From Hymenobacter metallicola (lineage in GTDB: Bacteria > Bacteroidota > Bacteroidia > Cytophagales > Hymenobacteraceae), in NCBI RefSeq assembly GCF_004745645.1, contig NZ_SRMB01000002.1:434001-498000 (forward strand): a stretch of DNA of 64,000 nucleotides, given 5' to 3'. Under the pieces are notes generated by a model. The model did not search any database and was not told the DNA's origin. It saw nothing but the letters and a program-made list of their open reading frames with translations. The first letter of the stretch is position 1, and each line of letters starts with the position of its first letter. Positions 17,720 to 27,373 of this stretch are shown here, one piece after another. The position numbers were made by a program, and so were the translations under genes.

Positions 17720-20700
17720 ATGGGTCGACTCTCTACGCTACGCATTCTTTTGCTGCTTGCCTTCTTATTGCCCGAACTACCTGGCTGGGCCCGCCCCGCC
17801 AGCGAGGTACCGGGCCGCACGCTGGAATTCACCGAAAATAAGGGCCAGTGGAACAGCCGGGTGCGCTACCTGGCCGAAGTACCCGGCGGGCGACTGTTCC
17901 TCGAAAACCGCGGCTTTACCTATGCCTTCATCGACCCCAAAGCCGTAGAGCAGCAACACGAGCACACGGCCACGCCCAACCGGGTGCGGGCCCATGCCTA
18001 CTCAATGACCTTTGAGGGCGGCAATGCCAAGCCCACGTTTGTACCAACCGAGGCTACCACTGACAAGCGTAACTACTTTCAGGGCTCCGACGCCCGGCAC
18101 TGGGCCAGCGGGGTGCAGGCCTTCCGACGGGTGCGCTACGAGAATATTTACGCCGGCATCAGCGCCCAGCTCTACGAAAACAGCAGTGCCCGCCTCGAGT
18201 ACGACTTCCACCTGCAGCCCGGGGCCAACCCGGCGCAGATTCGGCTACGCTACGCCGGGGCCGACAAGCTCAGCCTGCAGCAGGGCAACCTGGTTATTCA
18301 GACTGGGGTGGGCAGCGTTACGGAGCAGGCCCCGCAAGCCTGGCAACGACTCGGCGACACGCGGATACCCGTCAGCTGCGCGTATGTGCTGCAGGGCAAT
18401 GTGGTGTCGTTCCGCCTGGGCAAGTACGACCCCAAGCTGCCCCTGGTTATCGACCCCACGGTTATCTTTTCCTCGTTTACCGGCGCCACCGGCGACAACT
18501 GGGGCTTTACGGCCACCTACGACCAGCAGGGCAACATGTATTCCGGCGGCATCATCAAGCAGTTGAGCTTCCCGGTAAGCCCCGGCGCCTACGATGTCTC
18601 CTTTAACGGCATCTGGGACATTGCTATCATTAAATACAACACGGCCGCTACCGGCGCCGCTTCCCGCCTCTACGCCACCTACCTGGGCGGCGACTCCACG
18701 GAAGCCCCCCACAGCTTGGTGGTCAACTCGGCCGGGGAACTGGTGGTGATGGGCTCCTCGGGCTCCCAGAACTACCCCACGACCCCGGGCGCCTTCGATG
18801 CTACCTTCAATGGCGGACCCCGCATTAATAAGCTCAATGCCCTCCACTATGGCAATGGCAGCGACATTGTCGTCAGCAAACTCAGCGCCGACGGCAGCAA
18901 GCTTACCGCGTCTACCTTTCTGGGCGGTACCGACACCGATGGGCTAATGCTGCTCAATGCCGGCGCGCTGGTGCACAACTACGGCGACCAGTTCCGGGGC
19001 GACGTCATCACCGACGGCAGCGGCAACGTGTACCTGACTTCGGCCACCACCAGCGTCAACTTTCCGCTGGCCTCGACTACCAGCATCCAAAGCCGGAATG
19101 CAGGCGGCTACGATGCGGTAGTGTGCAAGCTCAGTCCTGATTTGAAAACCCTGCTCTGGAGCACTTACCTGGGCGGCACCGCAACGGATGCAGCGTATTC
19201 CATCCAGCTAGACGCCAAGCGCGACGTGTACGTGAGCGGCGGCACCACGAGCACCAACTTTCCCACGACGCCCGGCAGTTACAAACCGCAGCACCCGACC
19301 AACGATGCCGACGGCTTTGTGGCTCATATCAGCGCCGACGGTACCCGCATTGAGCAGGCTACCTACCTGGGCACCTCCTCCTACGACCAGGCCTACTTCG
19401 TACAGCTCGACGCGGCCGCCAACGTGTACGTGCTGGGTCAAACCAGTGGGACATACCCAGCCACGGCCGGCTTGTACGCAACCCCAAACGGCCGCCAGTT
19501 TGTCCAGAAGCTGGATCCTACGCTGACGCGGAGCTTGTACGCTACTCAATTTGGCGGCATCAATCCTAGCCTCAACACCCTGCTCTCGCCAACGGCCTTT
19601 CTGGTAGATGACTGTGAGCGAATCTATGTGTGCGGCTGGGGCGGCACCACCAACAACGGCTTTTTTGGCGGCACTACATCGGGGCTACCCGTTACGCCCG
19701 GCGCTATTCAGCCTACCACCGACGGCTCCGACTTCTACTTGGCCCAGTTTACACCCGGTATGAAAGCGTTGGAATACGCTACCTTTTTCGGGGAACAGGG
19801 CGGCCGGGCCGAGCACGTCGACGGCGGCACCTCGCGCTTTGACAAGCGCGGCCTGGTGTATCAGGCGGTTTGTGGGGGCTGCAACGGCGGGTTTGGCTCT
19901 TCTAGTTCGGGCTTTCCCACCCTGCCCGGCGCCAGCTTTTCTACCATCAACGGCAGCATCAACTGCAACAACGCCGCCTTCAAGATTGACTTCGGGACGC
20001 GCTTGGCCGACCCCGGGCCCAGTCGCTACGTGTGCGTCAGTGCGGGCCCCGTAGTCCTGGGGGGCAGCCCGGCCGGCGGCACCTGGACGGGTCCGGGCGT
20101 GTCGCTGGGGGCCAACGGCAGCTACCAGTTTACGCCTTCGGCGGCCTTGGTCGGGGCCAATACGCTTACCTATTCAGTGGCTTCTACCGGCGTCTGCATC
20201 AGTTCCCGCACCCTGCGCATGACCGTTACGCCGGATGTAGCTCCGGTTTTCACTCCCATTCCGCCCCAGTGCATCAGCAGCACCGTACCCGTGCAGCTTA
20301 CCGCTACGCCCCCCGGCGGCACCTTCAGCGGAACCGGCGTGGCAGGCAGCACTTTCAACCCGGCCCAAGCCAAGGTAGGCACCCACACGCTGACCTATTC
20401 TTTCCCCGGCGACACAACCCGCTGTGGGGCCGTTACGCAAACGGTGGTCGTGAATCAGTTGCCGGACGTGGAAGCCGGCCCCAACCTCACCTTGTGCGCC
20501 TACGAAACGGCCTCCCTGCAACTGACGGGCGCCAGCCCGGCCGGGGGTACCTGGAGCGGTCAGGGAGTCACCCCTTCGGGCCTGTTTACCCCGCCCAATA
20601 CCAACAACCGCGGCGCCATTATTACCCTGACCTATACCATCAACAGCAACGGCTGCAGCAACACCGATACCCGCACCGTGCTGCTGGCTCCCTCGCCCGA

Positions 20701-21202
20701 AACCAACGTGGCCCTGAGCGTGCCGGCCTGCGAGGCGGCCCCCCAGTACACGGGGCTGGCACCGTTTACCTGCACTTTTGCGCCCATTTTGCCGGGCGGC
20801 ACTTACCAGTGGAGCTTCGGCGACGGCAGCACGCCTTCCACGCTAGCTAACCCTTCCCACGTGTACGAAAAGCCCGGGCAGTACTCGGTGCAGCTCACGG
20901 CCCGGTATTCGAACTGTGAGGTAGTGACCCAGTTTGCGCCGGTCATTGTGGGAGAAGTTTTCATTCCCAACATCATCACCCCAAATGCCGACCAGAAAGA
21001 CCTGAACGAGCAGTTTGTTCCGGTTTTCAGCTGCCAGCCCGCCTCCCTGCAGATTTTCAACCGCTGGGGCGCCAAGCTCTACGAAACCAGCACTTACCGC
21101 AACGACTGGCGCGGCGAGAACCTGCCCGACGGGGTGTACTACTACCTCTTGCGCGACCAAGACGGCCGCACGGCCAAAGGCTGGGTGGAAGTCAAGCGCT
21201 GA
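17720..21202 (+). CDS. Giant secreted SBBP-repeat protein with PKD domain and gliding-type (T9SS type B) C-terminus, copy 1
   Basis: 1160 residues. Signal peptide about 1-25; an N-terminal domain typical of SBBP proteins (ENKGQWNSRVRYLAEVPGG to PLVIDPTVIFSS, about 33-240). SBBP beta-propeller-like repeats follow (about 240-755), each with a YLGG or YLGTSSYD strand followed by a GNVYVSG-type strand. Three Ig-like units come next, each with a GGTWTGPG, GGTFSGTG or GGTWSGQG opening, then a PKD domain (YQWSFGDGSTPS, about 1030). The end is the gliding-motility C-terminal domain (FIPNIITPNADQKDLNEQF, LQIFNRWGAKLYE, WRGENLPDGVYYY), a T9SS type B signal. Surface adhesion or cell-envelope function is inferred from the fold. 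A paralogue follows 74 bases downstream. Confidence 0.9.
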   Translation: MGRLSTLRILLLLAFLLPELPGWARPASEVPGRTLEFTENKGQWNSRVRYLAEVPGGRLFLENRGFTYAFIDPKAVEQQHEHTATPNRVRAHAYSMTFEGGNAKPTFVPTEATTDKRNYFQGSDARHWASGVQAFRRVRYENIYAGISAQLYENSSARLEYDFHLQPGANPAQIRLRYAGADKLSLQQGNLVIQTGVGSVTEQAPQAWQRLGDTRIPVSCAYVLQGNVVSFRLGKYDPKLPLVIDPTVIFSSFTGATGDNWGFTATYDQQGNMYSGGIIKQLSFPVSPGAYDVSFNGIWDIAIIKYNTAATGAASRLYATYLGGDSTEAPHSLVVNSAGELVVMGSSGSQNYPTTPGAFDATFNGGPRINKLNALHYGNGSDIVVSKLSADGSKLTASTFLGGTDTDGLMLLNAGALVHNYGDQFRGDVITDGSGNVYLTSATTSVNFPLASTTSIQSRNAGGYDAVVCKLSPDLKTLLWSTYLGGTATDAAYSIQLDAKRDVYVSGGTTSTNFPTTPGSYKPQHPTNDADGFVAHISADGTRIEQATYLGTSSYDQAYFVQLDAAANVYVLGQTSGTYPATAGLYATPNGRQFVQKLDPTLTRSLYATQFGGINPSLNTLLSPTAFLVDDCERIYVCGWGGTTNNGFFGGTTSGLPVTPGAIQPTTDGSDFYLAQFTPGMKALEYATFFGEQGGRAEHVDGGTSRFDKRGLVYQAVCGGCNGGFGSSSSGFPTLPGASFSTINGSINCNNAAFKIDFGTRLADPGPSRYVCVSAGPVVLGGSPAGGTWTGPGVSLGANGSYQFTPSAALVGANTLTYSVASTGVCISSRTLRMTVTPDVAPVFTPIPPQCISSTVPVQLTATPPGGTFSGTGVAGSTFNPAQAKVGTHTLTYSFPGDTTRCGAVTQTVVVNQLPDVEAGPNLTLCAYETASLQLTGASPAGGTWSGQGVTPSGLFTPPNTNNRGAIITLTYTINSNGCSNTDTRTVLLAPSPETNVALSVPACEAAPQYTGLAPFTCTFAPILPGGTYQWSFGDGSTPSTLANPSHVYEKPGQYSVQLTARYSNCEVVTQFAPVIVGEVFIPNIITPNADQKDLNEQFVPVFSCQPASLQIFNRWGAKLYETSTYRNDWRGENLPDGVYYYLLRDQDGRTAKGWVEVKR

Positions 21203-21276
21203 GTGGCCCCCTCTTTCTACTGCGTTAGTCTGCCTACTACTGATTCCCTTTTTTCTATTGTTTTACCACAGCATCT

Positions 21277-24200
21277 ATGTGGAGAAAATTACTCTGTCTG
21301 ACAGCTACACTGAGTTGTTGGGTTACTGCGAGTTGGGCTCAAACCAATCTTGCTTCTGGCGCGAGTTTGGAGTTTATCGAAAACCGGGGCCAGTGGCCGT
21401 CTGCCGTGCGCTACATGGCCGAGTTGCCGGCCGGCCGCCTGTACCTGGAGCCCGGAGGCCTTACCTATTCTTTGCTGGCTGGTGTACCGCACGCCCACGG
21501 TAGCGCAATACAGGACAAGGCTAAGTCCGCTGCCGGTATTCAAGCCCATGCGCTGCGGGTCACGTTTCAGGGCGGCACCCCCGAACCCCAGCTGCGTTCC
21601 GACAACCAGACCACCGAGGTGCGCAACTATCTGCGGGGCAACGACCCCAAGCAATGGGCCCAAAACGTGCCCGGCTTCCGGCAAGTACGCTACGCCGAAA
21701 TCTGGCCCGGCATCGGGGCTCACTTCTACGAGAATCGGCAGCAGCAACTAGAGTACGACTTCGAGCTGGCTCCCCAAGCCGATCCGGCCGCTATTCGCCT
21801 GCGCTACACCGGGGCCGATGCCATCCATCTGACGGCGGAAGGCGCGCTGGAAGTAAGTACCACCGTGGGCATTCTGCGGGAACTGGCGCCCCAGGCCTGG
21901 CAAACTACGGCCAACGGGCAGCGTGTGGCCGTGGCCTGCGCCTATGTGCTCGAAGGCAGTACGGTGCGCTTTCGGCTGGGCAAATACAACGCCGAGCTGC
22001 CCCTGACCATCGACCCCACGGTTATTTTTTCTAGCTACACCGGCTCGACGGCTAACAACTGGGGCTTTACGGCCACCTACGACCAGCAGGGCAATATGTA
22101 CTCGGGCGGTATTGTCTTCGGAGCGGGCTACCCCACCACCACGGGTGCCTACCGCACCACCTTTGCCGGCCTGATCGACATTGGCATCATCAAGTACAAC
22201 ACCGCTACCACCGGCCCGGCCTCCCGCGTGTGGGCCACCTACATCGGCGGCTCCTCCGCCGATTTTCCGCAGAGCCTGGTCGTGGGTAGCCAGGGCGACT
22301 TATTCATGCTGGGCACGACTGGCTCTGCAAACTACCCCACTTCGAGTACCGCCTACGACCGTAGTTTCAACGGGGGCACTTATGTCGAACCCTTTGGCTC
22401 GAGCCAGTATCTCTTGCCCGGGGGCAGCGATATAGTCGTGACCCGCCTGAGTGCCAACGGTAGTACCTTAGTCGGCTCCACGTACCTGGGCGGCGAGGGC
22501 AACGAAGGCCTGCTGCGAACCAGCTACTCGGAACTGGTGCGTAACTACGGCGACGGTTTCCGGGGCGATATTCTGCTCGATGCCAACGACAATATTTACA
22601 TCGCCTCCAATACTTCCTCCGCCAATTTTCCGGCGGCCAATGGCTTCAACAACTCGTATCGGGGTGGCGACTATGATGCCATCGTTTGCAAGTTCAACTC
22701 CACGGCGAGCAGCCTCCTCTGGGGCAATCTTTTGGGCGGGTCTGGCGAAGAGGCGGCCTACTCCCTGCAGCTGGATGGCGCCGGCAACCTGTACGTGAGT
22801 GGTGGCACCACCAGCTCCAACTTTCCCACAACAGCCGGTACGCTGCACCCCACTACCCGCGGCGATACCGACGGTTTTGTGGCGCGTATCAGCAGCGTCG
22901 GCAACCAACTCCAGCGGTCCACCTACCTGGGCACCTCTTCCTACGATCAGGCCTATTTTCTGCAGCTCGATGCCAGCGGATCCGTCTACGTGCTGGGGCA
23001 GTCGTTGGGCAACTATCCCGTCACGGCCGGGCGCTACCTAAATGCCGGCAGCCGGCAGTTTCTCCACAAGCTGGACAAAGACTTGTCGTCCACCAGCTTT
23101 TCCACCGTCTTTGGCAGCGGCCGGTCCTCCATCGATATTTCCCCCACCGCCTTTCTGGTTGACCAGTGTAACCGCATCTACATCAGTGGTTGGGGTGGGG
23201 GCGAAAATGCAAATCTGCCGTTCTACAACGGCTACGTCCACGGCTTGCCCGTGACGGCCAATGCCGTGCAGCCCACCACCGATGGCAGCGACTTCTACCT
23301 GATGCAGCTGGCCCCCGATGCTACCCGCCTCGACTACGCTACCTACTTTGGTCAGCAGGGTGACGTGGGCGACCATGTCGACGGGGGTACCTCCCGCTTC
23401 GACCCGCGAGGCTTCGTGTACCAGGCAGTGTGCGCCTGCAATTTCTCTGGCGACGGGCGGTTTCCTGTGCCCCCGGGGGCCGGTACGTTCTCGGCCACCT
23501 CGGGCATATTTGGCGGGTGCAACAACGCCGCTTTCAAGTTCAACTTTGAAACGGCAAATGTAATAGCCGGTACCGACGCCACTGTATGCGTAGCCGCCGC
23601 CCCCCAACCCCTGCGTGGCTCGCCCGCTGGCGGCGTCTGGACGGGCCCGGGCGTATCGGGCTCCGTGGCGACCGGGTTTGTTTTCACGCCTACGCAGGCC
23701 TTGCTCGGCGTAAATACCCTGACCTATACCGTTACGGGCATAGGTCCCTGCGGCGGAGTATCCAACCTGCGCCTCACGGTGGTAGCCGCTCCCCCACCCG
23801 CCGCATTTACGACCCCCACCCAGACTTCCTTTTGTCTCAACAACAACCCAGTGCCCAGCGTGGCGCTAACAGCAACGCCTACTGGTGGCACCTTCTCCGG
23901 CCCTGGCGTCAGCAATAATATCTTTAACCCTAACCTGGCTGGTCCCGGTACTCACACGCTGGTTTACAACGTGGTTACCGGTGGCTGTATCCTGCAGGCG
24001 ACTCGTACGGTCACGGTTTTGCGCGCCACTGCCGGCAGCAACATTACGGCCTGCTCGAACGCCGAACCCATTGCCTTGCTAAATGGCTTGCCCAAGGGTG
24101 GCATTTGGAGCGGGCCAGGAGTTTCCGGCTCAGCTACGGCAGGCTTCTTCTTTACGCCCAGTGCGGCACTGGTGGGCACGCGGGTGCTTACCTACACCGT

Positions 24201-25203
24201 AACGGGCACCGAGGGCTGCACCAGTACGGCCTCTATTACGGCCAACGTGCAGCTCAGCGTCGGCTTCACGCCTCCGGCTCCGCTGGCGTATTGCAGCACC
24301 ACTACCACTGCCGTGCCTTTACCGGCAGGGGCCGTCTGGAGCGGGCGGGGTGTACAGGCCACTAGCTCCGGTTACATATTCACACCCTCCCAGGCCGGCA
24401 CCGGCACTTTTAGCATCAGTTACCGCACCGGCTATACGCTCTGCGACGCCGTGGGCACAGTGCCCGTTACGGTCAGTACACCCGCGCCCGTGAGCATGCC
24501 CGCCGACACGCTCATCTGCGTAGGTACCACCGCATCTTTCCGCCTGCGGGCCCTGCCGGCAGGAGGCACCTGGTCGGGCAGCAATATCACCAGCGCGGGT
24601 GTTTTCACGCCGCCCGTGGGCTTTAGCGGCTCCGCTGTTCTCACCTACACGGTCACCAGCGGGCCATGTATCAGTAGTGGTACCCGCCGGGTAAGCGTGG
24701 CACCTGTCCCAATGTATGCTGCTTCCTGGGCCACGGAGGCGTGTCCCGAAACCCGCCAAGCCCCGCTAGCCGTGCGCTTCTCCGATCCACTCAACAATTT
24801 TTCCGGAGTTAGATGGGACTTTGGCGATGGCACGCAAGGCGCGGGCAACTCCGTTACCCACGTCTACCAAAAGGAAGGCAGCTACACTCCCCGTATTATT
24901 CGGCCCTACAACAATGGCCTGTGCACCGTAGAGCTTACGCTGCCAGTGGTTCAGGTGACGCCGGCTTACGAAATACCCAATATTATTACGCCCAACAACG
25001 ACGGCATCAACGACGTTTTCCGGGCTACCAACGGCTGCCCTGGTCACCTCCAGGTATTCTCACGGTGGGGCAGCAAAGTTTTTGAGGCCCCCAAGTACCA
25101 AAACGATTGGAACGGCGGACAGGTCCCCGCGGGCACCTACTACTACCATCTGCGCCAGTTCGACGGCGTCGTTGTTAAAGGCTGGCTGGAGATAAACCGC
25201 TAA
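21277..25203 (+). CDS. Giant secreted SBBP-repeat protein with gliding-type (T9SS type B) C-terminus, copy 2
   Basis: 1308 residues with the same architecture as the preceding gene: signal peptide (ends ASWAQ, about 22), IENRGQWPSAVRYMAELPAG N-terminal domain, SBBP repeats, Ig-like units, PKD (VRWDFGDGTQGAG) and the gliding C-terminal domain (IPNIITPNNDGINDVF, FSRWGSKVFE, WNGGQVPAGTYYYHL). It has five Ig-like units with GGxWxGPG-type openings where copy 1 has three, which explains the extra length. The two proteins align along most of their length and are clearly tandem duplicates that have since diverged. The short gap without a terminator suggests joint transcription. Function is inferred as surface-exposed; ligand unknown. 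Confidence 0.9.
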   Translation: MWRKLLCLTATLSCWVTASWAQTNLASGASLEFIENRGQWPSAVRYMAELPAGRLYLEPGGLTYSLLAGVPHAHGSAIQDKAKSAAGIQAHALRVTFQGGTPEPQLRSDNQTTEVRNYLRGNDPKQWAQNVPGFRQVRYAEIWPGIGAHFYENRQQQLEYDFELAPQADPAAIRLRYTGADAIHLTAEGALEVSTTVGILRELAPQAWQTTANGQRVAVACAYVLEGSTVRFRLGKYNAELPLTIDPTVIFSSYTGSTANNWGFTATYDQQGNMYSGGIVFGAGYPTTTGAYRTTFAGLIDIGIIKYNTATTGPASRVWATYIGGSSADFPQSLVVGSQGDLFMLGTTGSANYPTSSTAYDRSFNGGTYVEPFGSSQYLLPGGSDIVVTRLSANGSTLVGSTYLGGEGNEGLLRTSYSELVRNYGDGFRGDILLDANDNIYIASNTSSANFPAANGFNNSYRGGDYDAIVCKFNSTASSLLWGNLLGGSGEEAAYSLQLDGAGNLYVSGGTTSSNFPTTAGTLHPTTRGDTDGFVARISSVGNQLQRSTYLGTSSYDQAYFLQLDASGSVYVLGQSLGNYPVTAGRYLNAGSRQFLHKLDKDLSSTSFSTVFGSGRSSIDISPTAFLVDQCNRIYISGWGGGENANLPFYNGYVHGLPVTANAVQPTTDGSDFYLMQLAPDATRLDYATYFGQQGDVGDHVDGGTSRFDPRGFVYQAVCACNFSGDGRFPVPPGAGTFSATSGIFGGCNNAAFKFNFETANVIAGTDATVCVAAAPQPLRGSPAGGVWTGPGVSGSVATGFVFTPTQALLGVNTLTYTVTGIGPCGGVSNLRLTVVAAPPPAAFTTPTQTSFCLNNNPVPSVALTATPTGGTFSGPGVSNNIFNPNLAGPGTHTLVYNVVTGGCILQATRTVTVLRATAGSNITACSNAEPIALLNGLPKGGIWSGPGVSGSATAGFFFTPSAALVGTRVLTYTVTGTEGCTSTASITANVQLSVGFTPPAPLAYCSTTTTAVPLPAGAVWSGRGVQATSSGYIFTPSQAGTGTFSISYRTGYTLCDAVGTVPVTVSTPAPVSMPADTLICVGTTASFRLRALPAGGTWSGSNITSAGVFTPPVGFSGSAVLTYTVTSGPCISSGTRRVSVAPVPMYAASWATEACPETRQAPLAVRFSDPLNNFSGVRWDFGDGTQGAGNSVTHVYQKEGSYTPRIIRPYNNGLCTVELTLPVVQVTPAYEIPNIITPNNDGINDVFRATNGCPGHLQVFSRWGSKVFEAPKYQNDWNGGQVPAGTYYYHLRQFDGVVVKGWLEINR

Positions 25204-25264
25204 CCGCCTGGCCCCACCCGGAAAAGCAGCGGCTTGTCCCGCACCCGGGCCGTTATCACGGTGG

Positions 25265-25296
25265 CTTGCTTTCGGCATTTTTTCGGCTTATCTTTG
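25265..25296 (+). promoter_or_regulatory. Promoter of the rimP-nusA-infB operon
   Basis: CTTG at 25265-25268, 20 bases, then TATCTTTG at 25289-25296, matching the Bacteroidota -33/-7 arrangement. Predicted start near 25301, leaving about 60 bases of leader before rimP. Confidence 0.7.
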
Positions 25297-25364
25297 CACC
25301 AGCAAACTGACTATGAAGAGGGGACACACAGTCCCCTCTTTCTTTTGTCCCCCTATTCATCTCC

Positions 25365-25835
25365 ATGAAATTTGACCGCGACCAAATAGCCGAAATGCTA
25401 CAGGACAGCCTCCCCGGCCCTGAGCTATTCGTTGTCGCCCTGACCGTTTCTGACGCCATTCGGCCCAAGATTACCGTGATTCTTGATAGTGAGCAGGGTT
25501 TCGGTATCGACGAGTGCGCCTTGGTTAGCCGGCGGCTGGCCCGGCGTATCGATGAAGCTTACGGCGAGGAAGCCAGCTACACGCTGGAAGTCACCTCACC
25601 CGGTGCCGACCAGCCCTTTACCGATCAGCGCCAGTACACCCGCCACGTGGGCCGTACGCTGAACGTAAAGCTGCAGGACGGCACGGAAAAGAATGGTGTG
25701 ATGGAGGCTATTGAAGCTGAAGGCATTCAACTGGCCGAGGAAATCAAGGAGAAAAACAAAAAGAAAGTATTACCCGCTGCCCTCATTCCTTTTGCGGATA
25801 TTAAGGAAGCGCGCGTAGTTATTTCCTTTAAATAA
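25365..25835 (+). CDS. rimP: Ribosome maturation factor
   Basis: 156 residues, the usual length. RimP helps 30S subunit assembly. Recognised by the N-terminal alpha/beta domain with ITVILDSEQGFGIDECALVSRRLARRID and YTLEVTSPGADQPF, the RimP signature (residues about 35-85), and a C-terminal SH3-like domain containing the VGRTLNVKLQDG strand. Its position directly before nusA and infB is the classical arrangement in bacteria. ATG 25365 follows the promoter at 25265-25296. An 18-base perfect palindrome lies in the gap to nusA. Confidence 0.95.
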   Translation: MKFDRDQIAEMLQDSLPGPELFVVALTVSDAIRPKITVILDSEQGFGIDECALVSRRLARRIDEAYGEEASYTLEVTSPGADQPFTDQRQYTRHVGRTLNVKLQDGTEKNGVMEAIEAEGIQLAEEIKEKNKKKVLPAALIPFADIKEARVVISFK

Positions 25836-25850
25836 GGTCGAAGGCCGCCA

Positions 25851-25868
25851 GCTACTACTAGTAGTAGC
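25851..25868. repeat. Perfect 18-base palindrome between rimP and nusA
   Basis: GCTACTACTAGTAGTAGC is its own reverse complement. It lies 15 bases after the rimP stop and has no T-run, so it is not a standard terminator. It could be a protein-binding site or an RNA pause hairpin. Confidence 0.6.
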
Positions 25869-25967
25869 CAGTAGTCTTCGTTTTGAAATTCATCTAAACC
25901 GCAAACTGTCGAGCACGCGTAGGCTTCAAAACCTGGCCCACCCCTCTTCAGTTAATAGCTTAACCCC

Positions 25968-27251
25968 ATGAACAGCAACGTCCTGATAGAATCGTTCGCC
26001 GAGTTCGCCCGCTCCAAGAACATCGACCGTCCCACGATGATGAGTATCCTGGAGGACGTGTTCCGCACGATGATCCGGAAAAAGTACACCACCGATGAGA
26101 ACTTCGACGTCATCATCAACGTGGACAAAGGTGACTTGGAGATTTGGCGCAACCGCGAAATCGTGGATGACAACTCCGAGGACATCTGGGATTTCGACAA
26201 GATTCCGCTGGCCGAAGCGCAGAAGATCGAAGCCGACTTCGAGGTAGGGGAACAGGTAGCCGAGGAAGTGAAGCTCGAAGACTTCGGGCGCCGGGCCGTG
26301 CTTATGGCCCGCCAGACACTGATTCAGCGCGTGAAGGACCTGGAGCGCGATAACCTCTACCAGGCCTACAAAGATCAGGTCGGTGAAATTGTTACGGGCG
26401 AGGTGTACCAAGTGTGGAGCCGCGAGGCCCTGATTCTGGATAAAGAAGAAAACGAGCTGGTACTGCCCAAGGCCGAGCAGATCCCCAAGGACCGCTACCG
26501 CAAGGGCGACACCGTGCGCGCCGTAGTACACCGCGTGGAAATCATCAACGGCACGCCTAAAATTATCCTCTCGCGCGCCGCTCCGGCCTTCCTGGAGCGC
26601 TTGTTCGAGCTGGAAGTGCCCGAAATCTACGACGGCCTGATTACCATCAAGAACATCGTGCGGGAGCCGGGCGAGCGAGCCAAAGTGGCCGTTGAAAGCT
26701 ACGACGACCGAATTGACCCCGTAGGGGCCTGCGTCGGCATGAAGGGTTCCCGGATTCACGCCGTGGTGCGCGAGCTGGAAAACGAGAACATCGACGTAAT
26801 CAACTACACCGATAACCTCGAACTCTACATCCAGCGCGCCCTGTCGCCGGCCAAGATTGGATCGATGCGCATTAATGAACAAACCGGCCGGGTTTCGGTG
26901 TTCTTAAAGCCGGACCAGGTAAGTCTGGCCATTGGTCGCGGCGGTGCCAACATCAAGCTGGCGAGCCGGTTGGTAGGCATGGAAATCGACGTGTTCCGCG
27001 AGGCCGGCGACTACGACGAAGATATTGCCCTCGACGAGTTCCAGGACGAAATTGAAGGTTGGGTACTCGACGAGCTCAAGAAAATTGGCCTCGACACCGG
27101 CCGGGCCGTATTGGCCGTGAGTAAAGAAGATATTGTTCGGCGTACCGAGCTGGAAGACGTCACCGTAGATGAGGTTTTCCGCATTATTCGGAACGAATTC
27201 GAGGATAACGACGACCAAGAAGAAACCACAAATTCCGGCGACGCGCAATGA
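25968..27251 (+). CDS. nusA: Transcription termination/antitermination factor NusA
   Basis: 427 residues. N-terminal RNA-polymerase-binding domain (about 1-130), S1 domain (about 135-200, GEIVTGEVYQVWSREALIL), and two KH domains (VGACVGMKGSRIHAVVREL and VSLAIGRGGANIKLASRL, about 230-350). The acidic tail after residue 360 is short, with no duplicated C-terminal helix-hairpin-helix repeats as in E. coli, as is normal outside proteobacteria. It associates with elongating RNA polymerase and promotes pausing and antitermination. Cotranscribed with rimP and probably infB; alternative hairpins occur in the gap to infB. Confidence 0.96.
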   Translation: MNSNVLIESFAEFARSKNIDRPTMMSILEDVFRTMIRKKYTTDENFDVIINVDKGDLEIWRNREIVDDNSEDIWDFDKIPLAEAQKIEADFEVGEQVAEEVKLEDFGRRAVLMARQTLIQRVKDLERDNLYQAYKDQVGEIVTGEVYQVWSREALILDKEENELVLPKAEQIPKDRYRKGDTVRAVVHRVEIINGTPKIILSRAAPAFLERLFELEVPEIYDGLITIKNIVREPGERAKVAVESYDDRIDPVGACVGMKGSRIHAVVRELENENIDVINYTDNLELYIQRALSPAKIGSMRINEQTGRVSVFLKPDQVSLAIGRGGANIKLASRLVGMEIDVFREAGDYDEDIALDEFQDEIEGWVLDELKKIGLDTGRAVLAVSKEDIVRRTELEDVTVDEVFRIIRNEFEDNDDQEETTNSGDAQ

Positions 27252-27279
27252 ATGCGCGGCGGCCGGTACAGCAAAGACG

Positions 27280-27327
27280 TTAAATCACGCCAGCCGGCGT
27301 GATTTGGCGTCGGCTGGCAAGATTTAA
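27280..27327 (+). promoter_or_regulatory. Two mutually exclusive hairpins between nusA and infB
   Basis: Hairpin A: 27282-27291 pairs perfectly with 27296-27305 (10 bp, 4-base loop). Hairpin B: 27280-27286 pairs with 27321-27327 and 27289-27296 with 27311-27318, separated by a 2x2 internal loop. A and B share the strand 27282-27296, so only one can form. No T-run follows, so neither is a plain terminator. A TACCTTTG element (27333-27340) just after could be a secondary promoter, but it lacks a TTG at 20 bases. Confidence 0.55.
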
Positions 27328-27373
27328 TGTAGTACCTTTGCATCTGAATACGAGTATCGTTCGCGAGCATAGA

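Noticed and set aside
18000-25200. Possible CRISPR or DNA satellite in the SBBP region
   Set aside because: The repetition is at protein level with variable codons and spacing; no constant direct repeats with unique spacers were seen.
27299-27373. N-terminal extension of IF-2 to 27299
   Set aside because: The extension covers the hairpin region and lacks resemblance to IF-2; ATG 27374 precedes the family N-terminus.
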